Of a stretch of 25,064 bases of DNA, positions 6,610-14,556 are shown one piece after another. Origin of the DNA: Pelethousia sp034933245 (GTDB lineage: Bacteria; Bacillota; Clostridia; Christensenellales; CAG-138); assembly GCA_034933245.1 (NCBI GenBank), contig JAYFNX010000020.1, positions 1 to 25,064 on the forward strand, given 5' to 3'. The position numbers and the translations under genes are program-made. The notes beneath the pieces are model-generated. The model did no database searches. It saw nothing but the letters and a program-made list of their open reading frames with translations, and was not told the origin of the DNA. How positions within the stretch are numbered: position 1 is the first letter of the stretch; each line of letters starts with the position of its first letter.

Positions 6610-8312
6610 GTTTTGCGTTCCTTTTCGCTTATTTTTGCCAGCGCTCCATTAAAGCGCAGCATCGATACTCCGTACTTACGGCAAATCTCCAGTTTGGTAA
6701 CCGAAATATCCTCTGCCTGGCAGGCTACATATTCCAACGCAGCCGCAAGGGCTGTTACCTGGGCATTTGTCAAATGGGGGAAATGGGTATCGGAAGCTAA
6801 ATATTCGCTCCAAAGGCTACCGGCGCGCAGAATCACCTTTTCATCCCGCTCGCTTCGCATTCCTTCCACACAAATTTTAAGCACATCCCCATAGGAAGAA
6901 GGCAAATTATCGGGCACGCTGGGAAGAAGGCTCACGTGGCTTTCCATGATCTCGTCATCGATATAGGTTAGGTAGGGTTCCTTTGCGCCAATGTGCTTTA
7001 ATAGGCCCAATGCCTTCCGTTTAATGTCCTCTCCCGGTTCACGGCGTAAAGCAAAGTCCCGGAGGATATGCTCACTCCACACATCTCCAAAGGAAGCCAC
7101 CAAATTCAAGGCTGCCTGGCGCACCGTATCGTCGCTCAAAGTCAGGCACCAGCAGACGAGATCCATCATCTCCCCGCCTGCATGCCACTCGGCCCGCTGG
7201 GTTTCAATGGGCTTACCAATGAAGGAATTCAGCCTGCGCACCCGAAGGACCACCTCATCCATGGGGACTTGATAATGGCTGGGAAGTTCCCGTCTCTTTT
7301 TAGCGCCCGCTGCCGTTTTCCGGCATAGTTTACGGTAATAGCGGGCGATGGAATCCGATGCGTCAATGCGCAGAAGCATGTCGTAATAGTATGCCGCTCG
7401 GTTGTAATCTTCCAAGGCATAGGCGCATACACCCAGCCTATGTAAAATCCCCGTATCGTAGGGAGCGTACTGACCCATTTTCCCAAGGAGTGTTCTTGCG
7501 TCCTCATATTCCCCCAATTCCATGAGGGTCAGGCTCGCCCGATGCAAATCGTCCGGATTTTCTATGGAAATCTGCATCAGCTTCGCCGCTTCCTCCTTGG
7601 CCGCGTCCAGCTTTTCTTCACCCTGCAGGAACAAGGCCCGGGTGCAACGGGCCTGAACGTTTTCCGGCTGTGCTTTAAGAACTGCCCCCAGTTCTTTTTT
7701 CGCCTTGTCCTTTGCCCCCATGCAGTACCAGGTGAGAGCAAGATCGCATTGCGCCTCCATATGGTCTGGTCGTTCGGCCAATTCTTTTTTCAGAATTTCG
7801 GCGGCCTCGTCGAACCGGGTTTCCGATAAAAGGTTGCGCGCTTTTTCCAAAACCTGTCGCTTTTGTCGGGCGTTTAAATCCTCCAGGTTTCCATCTCCAT
7901 ATTCGTCCAAAGCATCCAGCATATCATAGGCATCGTAAACGAAATTGCCTTCCGGCTCCACATCCAAATACCGTTCTAAGCTGGTTCTTGCGCTGGTATA
8001 CTCCATAAGCCCATAGAAGTTGCAGCCCATTCCAAAATAGCACTCCGCAGGCCTTTTCTGCACGTCCGGAAAATAGCAAAGGAGAACCCGGTTGGAATCG
8101 TCAAAGCGGCCCATACCGGTGAGCATCTCGGCAAACCCTAAAATATAATCCGAATTGTGGGGTTCTTTTACCAGCGCCAGTTGGTAGCTTGCACAGGCGC
8201 CCAATAAATTATTGTTTTCCACTTTTGCAAGAGCTTGGCGGAAATACCGTTCCCCGGTTCGCTCAAAGGGAAGGATTCGCCCCGTGCGGTTCATGCGTTC
8301 ATTTTTGCTCAT
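6606..8312 (-). CDS. TPR-repeat protein with C-terminal helical (HEAT-like) region
   Basis: This 568-aa protein starts MSKNERMNRTG at 8312, behind GGAGAGG inside the end of hslO. The frame extends further upstream, but that part overlaps hslO and has no ribosome binding site. Residues about 20-330 carry successive tetratricopeptide repeats such as 'GACASYQLALVKEPHN', 'FDEAAEILKKELAERPDH' and 'YNRAAYYYDMLLRID'. Residues about 365-500 form further helical pairs like HEAT repeats ('RQAALNLVASFGDVWSEHI', 'KRKALGLLKHIG'). There is no signal peptide or membrane span. It should be a cytoplasmic scaffold; its partner is unknown. Placement between Hsp33 and an rRNA methyltransferase hints at protein quality control or ribosome-related work, which is inference only. 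Confidence 0.85.
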   Translation of the reverse strand: MSKNERMNRTGRILPFERTGERYFRQALAKVENNNLLGACASYQLALVKEPHNSDYILGFAEMLTGMGRFDDSNRVLLCYFPDVQKRPAECYFGMGCNFYGLMEYTSARTSLERYLDVEPEGNFVYDAYDMLDALDEYGDGNLEDLNARQKRQVLEKARNLLSETRFDEAAEILKKELAERPDHMEAQCDLALTWYCMGAKDKAKKELGAVLKAQPENVQARCTRALFLQGEEKLDAAKEEAAKLMQISIENPDDLHRASLTLMELGEYEDARTLLGKMGQYAPYDTGILHRLGVCAYALEDYNRAAYYYDMLLRIDASDSIARYYRKLCRKTAAGAKKRRELPSHYQVPMDEVVLRVRRLNSFIGKPIETQRAEWHAGGEMMDLVCWCLTLSDDTVRQAALNLVASFGDVWSEHILRDFALRREPGEDIKRKALGLLKHIGAKEPYLTYIDDEIMESHVSLLPSVPDNLPSSYGDVLKICVEGMRSERDEKVILRAGSLWSEYLASDTHFPHLTNAQVTALAAALEYVACQAEDISVTKLEICRKYGVSMLRFNGALAKISEKERKT

Positions 8313-8313
8313 C

Positions 8314-9213
8314 CTATGGCTTCCTCTCCTCCGTAGCTTCCCGTAAGAGTTGGCGGAGCACATCCTCATCAAATCGATATTTTGTGTTGCAAAAATGGCA
8401 GGTAAGCTCGGCACCATGCTCAGTTTCGATCATATCCGCCAATTCTGCACGGCCCAGGGAAATTAAAGCGCGTTCCAGGCGCTCCCGGCTGCAATCACAC
8501 CGAAATGCCGGTTCAAGCTCCTCTGTAATCCGCCATGCAAGTCCCTGAAAAATCTTTGTCATGGCTTCCGGAAGCATCTTCCCTGCATCCAGCATCCCGG
8601 CAAGCGCCCGAATTCCTTCTACCCGCTCTTGCAAAGCATCCAAAACGTCTTCCGGGCATTGGGGAAGGGGCTGGATGATAAGGCCGGCTCCGGCCCGTAC
8701 GCCGCCCGTATGAGGGTCTACCCGAACGCCTAAATAAACCAGCGAGGGTTGCTGTTCACTGCTGGTATAATAGTGTGCAAGGTCCTCTGCTATCTCGCCG
8801 GATACCAGATTACACCGCCCAACATAAGGTTCCTTTAAGCCCAGATCCCGAACGACTGTTAATTCGCCAAACCAGCCCACGGCCATGGAGACATCCAGCT
8901 TACCATCCGGTCCCAGAGGAAGCTCCACCTGTGGGTTTTCAATATACCCCTTTACGGCACCGGTATTTCCGGCCGTGCAGACGATGTTCCCGGCAGGGCC
9001 GCCGCCCTTAACAATGGTCGTAATGCGGTCCTGGGCATTTTTTAAATCCGCCCCCATCATAGAGGTCATAAGCAGGGCGCGGCCCAAGGCCGCCGTACAA
9101 ACCCGTGAGAGGGTATGAGTGGTCCGGGCCGTCTCGCATAGAGCCCGGCCAGATATGGCCGTAAAGCGAACCATATCTCCGCAAGCAAGGCCACGCAACA
9201 TACTATCACGCAT
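8314..9213 (-). CDS. hslO: Redox-regulated chaperone Hsp33
   Basis: This 299-aa protein is a cytosolic holdase chaperone that becomes active when oxidative stress releases its zinc. The N-terminal core includes the conserved 'GGGPAGNIVC' and 'GYIENPQVELP' regions. The C-terminal redox switch is complete: CDC at residues 239-241 and CHFC at 272-275, the four zinc-binding cysteines. The ATG at 9213 follows a GGAG site. The gene begins 11 nt after the methyltransferase stop, and its stop is 1 nt from the TPR start, so all belong to one transcript. The length is normal for the family. Confidence 0.97.
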   Translation of the reverse strand: MRDSMLRGLACGDMVRFTAISGRALCETARTTHTLSRVCTAALGRALLMTSMMGADLKNAQDRITTIVKGGGPAGNIVCTAGNTGAVKGYIENPQVELPLGPDGKLDVSMAVGWFGELTVVRDLGLKEPYVGRCNLVSGEIAEDLAHYYTSSEQQPSLVYLGVRVDPHTGGVRAGAGLIIQPLPQCPEDVLDALQERVEGIRALAGMLDAGKMLPEAMTKIFQGLAWRITEELEPAFRCDCSRERLERALISLGRAELADMIETEHGAELTCHFCNTKYRFDEDVLRQLLREATEERKP

Positions 9214-9224
9214 GCATATTTCTC

Positions 9225-9971
9225 CTATTTCTTGTTTTCTATCCGCCGAGCCACAAATTGTAGCCTCTCGCTTTTTTCCTTAGGCGGTTCTTTGGTAAAT
9301 GCGTCATACACGCACGCTTCAAATCCTGCCCGATCCAAAGCCTTTAAAAGTTCCTGCCGGCTATGCGCCCGTTGGAGATGCCGTTCGGTAAAGCGGCGGT
9401 AGAGGCCGCCCTCTTCTCTTTTGAAGAAAGTGAGTTCCATTTCCAACAGCCGGTTTCTATCATCATATGCATTGCGCCAAATATACGCGCAAGCCTCCTG
9501 CTCCTCTGCAAAGGTATTACAGGATAGCACGTGGGAGATCTTATAGGCCGAGGAAACATCAAAAAGCAGGAGCCCTTCCGGCTCCAGCGCATTCCATGCC
9601 GCCCGGAAAAAGCGGAATGCCGCTTCTGGGCTATCCAGATAGTTTACCCCATCGCAAGCGCACACCACGGCGCCACAGGGCTTATGGAGGGCAAGCTGCC
9701 GCATATCCTGGCAAATAAATGGAATAGGAAGGCCCGCCTTACGCGCTTTTCCAGCCGCCACCTCCAACATATCTGTGGAAATATCCACCCCAATCATCCG
9801 GAAGCCCTTGTGAGCTAGCCGCAATGTAATCTCTCCGGTACCGCAAGCACAATCCGCCACGGCTAATCCCGGGGGAAGAAAGGAGGCCAAATACGCCGCC
9901 CAACCATCATAATCCACCTCCCGCATAAGCGGGTCGTACAGGGAAGCGAACTGCCCGTAAGCCTCTTGCAT
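9225..9971 (-). CDS. Class I SAM-dependent methyltransferase
   Basis: This 248-aa protein has a standard Rossmann methyltransferase fold. Motif I is 'VADCACGTGEITL' at about 38-50, the acidic motif II is 'MIGVDIS' near 58-64, and a 'GAVVCACDGVNYL' motif IV region follows. The N-terminal 'YGQFASLYDPLMREVDYDGWAAYL' is typical of the YqeM-like group in Firmicutes, whose substrate is not established. The ATG at 9971 follows GAGGT. It is the first gene of the minus-strand operon, followed by hslO 11 nt later. The substrate is unknown. Confidence 0.85.
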   Translation of the reverse strand: MQEAYGQFASLYDPLMREVDYDGWAAYLASFLPPGLAVADCACGTGEITLRLAHKGFRMIGVDISTDMLEVAAGKARKAGLPIPFICQDMRQLALHKPCGAVVCACDGVNYLDSPEAAFRFFRAAWNALEPEGLLLFDVSSAYKISHVLSCNTFAEEQEACAYIWRNAYDDRNRLLEMELTFFKREEGGLYRRFTERHLQRAHSRQELLKALDRAGFEACVYDAFTKEPPKEKSERLQFVARRIENKK

Positions 9972-10061
9972 ACTGCATACCTCAATATTCGAAAACGAAC
10001 AGGCCAGGGATCATAAGCGTTCGCTTCGTATGCAACCCTGCCGCGTTCGGTTTCATATTGT

Positions 10062-10067
10062 ATTATA
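10062..10067 (-). promoter_or_regulatory. Possible -10 box for the methyltransferase-hslO operon
   Basis: On the minus strand TATAAT occurs 91 nt before the methyltransferase start. The best upstream candidate is TTGCGC at a long 20-bp spacing, so the -35 match is poor. Position between divergent genes supports a promoter here. Confidence 0.35.
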
Positions 10068-10119
10068 CTACAACAAGATTGCAGGCAGCGCAACCCCAAG
10101 CATATTCCGTTTTCTTACG

Positions 10120-10148
10120 TTGACACGCCATGTTCCGCGTTGTATACT
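10120..10148 (+). promoter_or_regulatory. Strong promoter of the LCP gene
   Basis: TTGACA at 10120-10125 and TATACT at 10143-10148 are separated by exactly 17 bp, close to the vegetative sigma consensus. Transcription would start near 10155, giving a leader of about 50 nt before the ATG at 10204. This position also argues against the longer frame that opens at 10030. Confidence 0.85.
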
Positions 10149-10203
10149 CTCCCTTAGATTAAGAATAGACGATTTTTACCGAAAAGAGGCAATACCATAT
10201 TTT

Positions 10204-11634
10204 ATGGAAAAACAGGAGAATTCAGGCAAACTTGTTAAATCCGCCAGGAAAAAAAGGCATAAAAAAAGCGCGGCACGGCGCCTTCCCCTGCTCATTCTTG
10301 CGGGGGTTCTTCTTGTTGTCGTTTTGGCAGCAGCGGCCCTAGGCCTGCGTCTTTTGGGCAAGCTGGACCGCACAGCAGACACCGTTTTTGAAGATGAAAA
10401 CGCCGTTGTTTATACCCCCACCCCCGCACCTTCCCCTTCGCTTGCGCCGGTTGAGAGCGCAACGCCCACCCCGACCCCGGAACCTACGCCCCTTCCCTTA
10501 AGCGACCTATATGAGCAGACAAGACTCGATGCGGATACTTTGGCCTATATGGATGCGAATTCCGCGGACGGTCGCTTTGTCCATGTGCTGCTCGTAGGGG
10601 TAGACCGCCGGGGAAGCACCGGGAACAGTCGGGCCGACACGGTGATGATCGCCACCATCGATCAAAAAAACGGCCGTCTCAAGCTTACCTCTCTCATGCG
10701 GGATATGCTGGTAAATACGCCCGGCTATGGCTACGGCAAGATGAACACCGCGGCCGCCCGGGGTGGCATGGAACTTCTGATGCAGACGATCAACGAGAAC
10801 TTTCACCTGAACATCCACGAGTATGTGATGGTGGATTTCAGCATGTTCGAAGAAGTGATTGATGCATTGGGCGGCGTCACCATTCGCATGAGCGCGGAGG
10901 AAATCAGCGCCGCCAACGACTGCATTGCGGGGCTGAATAAACAGCGCGGCATTGCAGATCTTTGGGATGGTTTTATCTTCGCGGAAGCGGGAAATGTGAA
11001 ACTGACGGGCAAGCAGGCGCTTGGATACTCCCGTATCCGCAAGATCGACAGCGACTTTTCCCGAGGAAAGCGGCAGTTTAAGGTGCTCAACGCCGTTTTT
11101 GCCCAGTTTAAAGCGGCCGGGCTCAGCAAGCAATATAAGCTGCTGGATAAAATTCTTCCTCTGGTGGAAACCGATATCACCAATGCGCGTATTTTGGAGT
11201 GCGCCACCAATGCCCTTTCCTTGAATACAAAGGGATTGCTCTACTATCGCGTGCCGGTGGAAGGTCTATATAAAAGTGGAAAGTGGGAGCGTTCCTTCGT
11301 ATTTTTGATGGATATGCCGGCCAACGCGTTGGCCTTGCACCAGTTCCTTTTCGATTCCCAAGAGGAAGCCGACGAAGCCAAGGTTCTTTCGCCCGGCGCC
11401 TCCTTGCCCCCCCGTACGCCCAGCATCTACCTGGGTGAGGATGGAAATTACTATTCTTACGCCACCGGCCAGATCGTGCCCGGACAAACCCCAGATCCCG
11501 CCCAGGCGGATGCATACGTTGGGCAGACCTATACCGTAAACGGCGTCACGGTTACCGTGGATGCGGCGGGCAACCTTGTGGATCAAAGTGGCAACATTGT
11601 GGCCGCCGCAGGTACCTGGCAATTCCAGCAATAA
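10204..11634 (+). CDS. LytR-CpsA-Psr (LCP) family wall-polymer ligase
   Basis: This 476-aa membrane protein belongs to the enzymes that transfer undecaprenyl-linked glycopolymers onto peptidoglycan outside the cell. Starting at ATG 10204 (after the promoter; AGAGG lies 15 nt away) it has a basic cytoplasmic stretch, a transmembrane helix at 27-48, a Pro/Thr linker near 70-100, and an LCP domain from about 125 to 335. Key motifs are 'VLLVGVDRRG', 'NSRADTVMIATID', 'LTSLMRDMLV' (catalytic Arg/Asp), 'KMNTAAARGG' and 'LGYSRIRKID'. The C-terminal 100 residues are low complexity, with a small 'YTVNGVTVTVDAAGNLVDQSG' beta segment. The attached polymer is unknown. Confidence 0.93.
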   Translation: MEKQENSGKLVKSARKKRHKKSAARRLPLLILAGVLLVVVLAAAALGLRLLGKLDRTADTVFEDENAVVYTPTPAPSPSLAPVESATPTPTPEPTPLPLSDLYEQTRLDADTLAYMDANSADGRFVHVLLVGVDRRGSTGNSRADTVMIATIDQKNGRLKLTSLMRDMLVNTPGYGYGKMNTAAARGGMELLMQTINENFHLNIHEYVMVDFSMFEEVIDALGGVTIRMSAEEISAANDCIAGLNKQRGIADLWDGFIFAEAGNVKLTGKQALGYSRIRKIDSDFSRGKRQFKVLNAVFAQFKAAGLSKQYKLLDKILPLVETDITNARILECATNALSLNTKGLLYYRVPVEGLYKSGKWERSFVFLMDMPANALALHQFLFDSQEEADEAKVLSPGASLPPRTPSIYLGEDGNYYSYATGQIVPGQTPDPAQADAYVGQTYTVNGVTVTVDAAGNLVDQSGNIVAAAGTWQFQQ

Positions 11635-11663
11635 GCCCTTTGCTTATACACATATACAATTTT

Positions 11664-11697
11664 ATCGCCATATGCTGTCATATGGCGATGCTTTTTA
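11664..11697 (+). terminator. Terminator of the LCP gene
   Basis: ATCGCCATATG (11664-11674) and CATATGGCGAT (11679-11689) form a perfect 11-bp stem with a CTGT loop, followed by GCTTTTTA. It lies 30 nt after the LCP stop. The ATG codons at 11682 and 11688, candidate starts of the next gene, fall inside or at the end of the right arm. Confidence 0.8.
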
Positions 11698-12284
11698 TAT
11701 ACAATCATCAAATAGGCGATTTTCGCTGTGCATGTGGCACCCCGCCAAATAGCCCCATGGAGATGCGGGCATTGTGGCAGGGGCAACCCGGCTATCCCGC
11801 ATGGACGGACGAACGGTTGCTGCAGGCCTATGAAGCGGTGCGAAGTGCCTTTGGCCCCGTTTGGATCGGCTCTTGCTTCAAGCGGGCAGGGCATGGCCAA
11901 TCCGCCCATTATGCGGGGTTGGCCTTAGATATGGGCCAAGGCATGATTCGGGAAGAAAGGACTGAACTGCGCCGGTTTTGTCTGGAAAGTCCTCTTTTTT
12001 CCTATGTGGAGCCAGGTTATTTGACGCCCACCTGGGTTCATGCGGAAATTTCCATCGCTCCGCCATGCCTACCGGGCCGTGGATATCCCTTCCTTAGCCC
12101 CGGGGATGCCGGGCCCCATATTTTTCTCCTCCAGGATTTGTTATGTAGGCAGGGCTTCCCGTGCCTTCTCACCGGTCATTTTTGCGAAGATACTCGTTTG
12201 GCGCTGGTAAGCTATCAGTCCCGGGAGAATTTGCCAGCCCACGGCCTTGCGGACGGAGCACTGTGGAATCATCTTACCATTTGA
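11688..12284 (+). CDS. M15-like peptidase domain plus peptidoglycan-binding domain
   Basis: A protein of about 198 aa. The N-terminal 'IGDFRCACG' and the central 'GHGQSAHYAGLALDMG' plus 'TWVHAEI' resemble the zinc site of M15A peptidases (His, Asp, His), which act on peptidoglycan peptide bridges. The last 60 residues ('SPGDAGPHIFLLQDLLCRQGF...LALVSYQSRENLPAHGLADGALW') resemble a PG_binding_1 repeat. No signal peptide is seen. The start is uncertain: 11682 and 11688 lie in the terminator hairpin of the LCP gene, and 11757 would cut the FRCACG motif; none has a good ribosome binding site. It may be expressed only by readthrough or from an unseen promoter. A spore-cortex or wall role is possible but not shown. 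Confidence 0.65.
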   Translation: MLFIYNHQIGDFRCACGTPPNSPMEMRALWQGQPGYPAWTDERLLQAYEAVRSAFGPVWIGSCFKRAGHGQSAHYAGLALDMGQGMIREERTELRRFCLESPLFSYVEPGYLTPTWVHAEISIAPPCLPGRGYPFLSPGDAGPHIFLLQDLLCRQGFPCLLTGHFCEDTRLALVSYQSRENLPAHGLADGALWNHLTI

Positions 12285-12300
12285 AAGCATCGTCCTTTTC

Positions 12301-12341
12301 AAAATAAAAAAGGCTCGGCGCACCATGGGGCGGCCGGGCCA
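12301..12341 (-). terminator. Terminator of the isc operon
   Basis: On the minus strand a GC-rich hairpin (GGCCCGGCC... pairing with GCCGAGCC, short loop) is followed by TTTTTTATTTT. It starts 26 nt past the iscU stop. The M15-like gene converges on it from the other strand. Confidence 0.75.
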
Positions 12342-12366
12342 TAAAACAATGGACGCTTTCCGTTTG

Positions 12367-12750
12367 CTAATTCGCTTTTTCGGCTTTGCGTTTTTCGTAA
12401 TCTTCTACAGCAGCCTTAACGGCCTCCTCGGCCAAAACGGAGCAGTGGATCTTCTGGGGCGGCAAGCCCTCCAACGCCTCCACCACGGCGGAGTTTGACA
12501 AGCGAAGCGCTTCGTCCACCTTCTTGCCTTTGATCATCTCCGTAGCCATGGAGCTGGTAGCAATAGCCGCGCCGCACCCAAAGGTTTTAAAGCCTACATC
12601 TTCAATGATACCCTCGTCGTTAACCTTAATAAACATCTGCATAATATCCCCGCACTTGGCATTCCCTACCATACCCATGCCGTTGGCGCCCTCGATTTCG
12701 CCCATATTACGGGGGTTGCTGAAATGATCCATCACTTTTTCGGTATACAT
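12367..12750 (-). CDS. iscU: Fe-S cluster assembly scaffold IscU/NifU-like
   Basis: This 127-aa scaffold protein holds nascent iron-sulfur clusters made with sulfur from the cysteine desulfurase. It has the three conserved cluster ligands C33 (in GNAKCGD, with D35), C59 (FKTFGCGAA) and C103 (KIHCSVLA). The length fits the short IscU/NifU N-terminal form. The lysine-rich tail (DYEKRKAEKAN) is a normal variable end. It lies 12 nt behind iscS in the iscR-iscS-iscU order common in Clostridia. HscA, HscB and ferredoxin genes are absent here, also typical of that group. Confidence 0.96.
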   Translation of the reverse strand: MYTEKVMDHFSNPRNMGEIEGANGMGMVGNAKCGDIMQMFIKVNDEGIIEDVGFKTFGCGAAIATSSMATEMIKGKKVDEALRLSNSAVVEALEGLPPQKIHCSVLAEEAVKAAVEDYEKRKAEKAN

Positions 12751-12762
12751 AGGTTTCTCTCC

Positions 12763-13920
12763 TTATCCTTTATAAAGGGGGCTCATGGCGCGTAGCCGCT
12801 CCACTGTCTTTTTTAGCGTTTCGATGGTGTAATCTATATCCTCAGCCGTGGTCTCATCCCCCAAGGTAAGGCGGACGGAACCGTGGGCGATTTCATGGGG
12901 CAACCCCATAGCAAGGAGAACATGGGAAGGATCTAAAGAGCCGCTGGTGCAAGCGGAACCGCTGCTGGCGGCAATGCCGTTCATATCCAGCATAAGCAAG
13001 ATGGATTCCCCTTCGATATATTTAATGCTGTAATTCACGTTGTTGGGAAGGCGGTCTGTGGGGTGCCCATTAAGTTTCACTTCAGGTATTTCTTCTAAGC
13101 CACGCATGAGCCTATCCCGAAGAACCGTCATACGGGCAGCGTTTTCAGCCATGTTTTCACAGGCGAGATGAATGGCTTCTCCCAGGCCCACAATACCGGC
13201 CACATTTTCGGTGCCGGCCCGGCGGCCCTTCTCCTGTGCCCCGCCCATAATATAGGAAGGCAGCTTGACGCCCTTGCGGCAATAGAGAACACCCACGCCC
13301 TTGGGGCCATGGAATTTATGGGCCGAAAGGGAGAGCATATCGATTCCCATGGCCTTCACATCCACGGGGACATGGCCAATGGCCTGCACCGCGTCCGTGT
13401 GGAAAAGCACGCCTTTTTCATGGCAGACGGCCGCTATTTCCGGGATAGGCATAATGGTGCCTACCTCGTTGTTTGCAAACATGATGCTCACGAGGATCGT
13501 ATCTGCACGGATGGCATCCTTTACCTGCTGGGCGTTTACCTGGCCGTATGCATCCACGGGCAGATAGGTTACCTCATACCCTTGCTTTTCTAAATGTTCA
13601 CAAGAATGCAGGATGGCATGATGCTCCACGCTGGTGGTAATGATGTGCTTCCCCTTGCTCTTATACCGTTCCGCCACGCCCATAATGACCGTATTGTCGC
13701 TTTCGGTGCCGCAGCCGGTAAAGATGACCTCCCCCGGCTCGCAATTGATGGCCAATGCCACCTGGGCACGGGCAATATCCAAGCCGGTTTTCGCTTCCCG
13801 GCCGAAAGCATGTACGCTGGAAGGGTTGCCATAAGCGCCGGTAAAATAGGGCATCATGGCTTCAAGCACCTTAGGGGAAAGGGCGGTAGTAGCCGCATTA
13901 TCCAAGTAAATCTTTCGCAT
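12763..13920 (-). CDS. iscS: Cysteine desulfurase IscS/NifS
   Basis: This 385-aa PLP enzyme converts cysteine to alanine and passes persulfide sulfur to IscU. Conserved parts are 'IYLDNAATT' at the N-terminus, 'SVEHHAI' near 97-103, the PLP lysine K202 in 'SAHKFHGPKG', and the catalytic C324 in 'SSGSACTSGSLDPSHVL'. It starts 11 nt after the iscR stop and ends 12 nt before iscU, so the three are co-transcribed. The length is normal. The IscS rather than SufS type is supported by the loop around the catalytic cysteine and the IscU partner. Confidence 0.97.
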   Translation of the reverse strand: MRKIYLDNAATTALSPKVLEAMMPYFTGAYGNPSSVHAFGREAKTGLDIARAQVALAINCEPGEVIFTGCGTESDNTVIMGVAERYKSKGKHIITTSVEHHAILHSCEHLEKQGYEVTYLPVDAYGQVNAQQVKDAIRADTILVSIMFANNEVGTIMPIPEIAAVCHEKGVLFHTDAVQAIGHVPVDVKAMGIDMLSLSAHKFHGPKGVGVLYCRKGVKLPSYIMGGAQEKGRRAGTENVAGIVGLGEAIHLACENMAENAARMTVLRDRLMRGLEEIPEVKLNGHPTDRLPNNVNYSIKYIEGESILLMLDMNGIAASSGSACTSGSLDPSHVLLAMGLPHEIAHGSVRLTLGDETTAEDIDYTIETLKKTVERLRAMSPLYKG

Positions 13921-13931
13921 GGCGTATCCTC

Positions 13932-14384
13932 TTATTCTATATGATTCTGCATGGTCTGCATGCGGTTTCGTTGAAATTTATAATCCTCCGCCATATCGGC
14001 AAGGGTGGTGGAATCCAAAACCTCATCGATACGGTTTTGAAGTTTAAGCCAAAGGGGTCTTGCGCTGCATGAACAGGCATTTCCGCATTCCGCCCGTTCG
14101 GTACCCACGCATTCCATAACCGTGGTGCTCCCCTCCAGCACACGGAGCACTTCGTTCACATTGATTTGATCCGGAGGCCTGGCCAGAGAGTAGCCGCCCT
14201 GGGCGCCTCGCACGGAGTTTACGAGCCCAGCCTTTCGCAATGCTGCGATAAGCTGTTCCAAATAGGCATCGCTGATGCCCTGCATGGCTGCCAATGTGGC
14301 GGTGCTTACCATGCCGCCGCCATAGTTTACAGCCAAATCCACCATGGCTTTTAGGCCATAACGGCCCCGGGTAGAAAGCTTCAC
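13932..14384 (-). CDS. iscR: Rrf2-family regulator, IscR-like
   Basis: This 150-aa winged-helix repressor begins (GTG)KLSTRGRYGLKAM at 14384, 6 nt after AGGGGGTG. The GTG three codons earlier overlaps that ribosome binding site and is less likely. The DNA-recognition helix region is 'ISDAYLEQLIAALRKAGLV'. The Cys cluster C92, C100, C104, C106 ('ECVGTERAECGNACSC') is in the place where IscR binds a [2Fe-2S] cluster, and this separates it from the cysteine-free CymR type. It heads the iscR-iscS-iscU operon, so it probably senses Fe-S supply and represses its own promoter. The function is by family; the target sites are inferred. Confidence 0.92.
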   Translation of the reverse strand: MKLSTRGRYGLKAMVDLAVNYGGGMVSTATLAAMQGISDAYLEQLIAALRKAGLVNSVRGAQGGYSLARPPDQINVNEVLRVLEGSTTVMECVGTERAECGNACSCSARPLWLKLQNRIDEVLDSTTLADMAEDYKFQRNRMQTMQNHIE

Positions 14385-14397
14385 GGATAGCACCCCC

Positions 14398-14489
14398 TAA
14401 TTCCAAGTTGTTCGCTCTGATTTCTTCATCGATACTGTATCATACCCAGGGCCGCTTGTCAATAATCCATAGTTACTTAGTTGGAATTA
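14398..14489 (-). promoter_or_regulatory. iscR: Possible Rrf2/IscR operator half-sites flanking the iscR promoter
   Basis: TAATTCCAA at 14398-14406 and its reverse complement TTGGAATTA at 14481-14489 bracket the promoter. One lies over the ribosome binding region, the other just upstream of the -35 box. The inverted 9-bp identity on both sides suggests regulator binding, most simply autoregulation by IscR. Confidence 0.4.
14434..14462 (-). promoter_or_regulatory. Promoter of the iscR-iscS-iscU operon
   Basis: On the minus strand TTGACA (14462-14457) and TACAGT (14439-14434) are 17 bp apart. Transcription would start about 43 nt before the iscR GTG start codon. Confidence 0.7.
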
Positions 14490-14504
14490 TTTATATCCGA
14501 TACT

Positions 14505-14534
14505 AAAAAACCGGCAGGGTAAATATCTGCCGGC
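14505..14534 (-). terminator. Terminator after the metallophosphoesterase gene
   Basis: CCGGCAG (14511-14517) and CTGCCGG (14527-14533) form a stem with a 9-nt loop. On the minus strand it is followed by TTTTTT. It ends the lon-side gene run before the iscR promoter. Confidence 0.8.
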
Positions 14535-14556
14535 AAAAAACCAGGTCCATCCATAT

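Noticed and set aside
10030..10203. N-terminal extension of the LCP protein
   Set aside because: The extra 58 codons cover the promoter at 10120-10148 and do not resemble any part of LCP proteins.
10507..11133. 208-codon minus-strand frame
   Set aside because: Antisense to the conserved LCP domain, with no recognisable domain or ribosome binding site.
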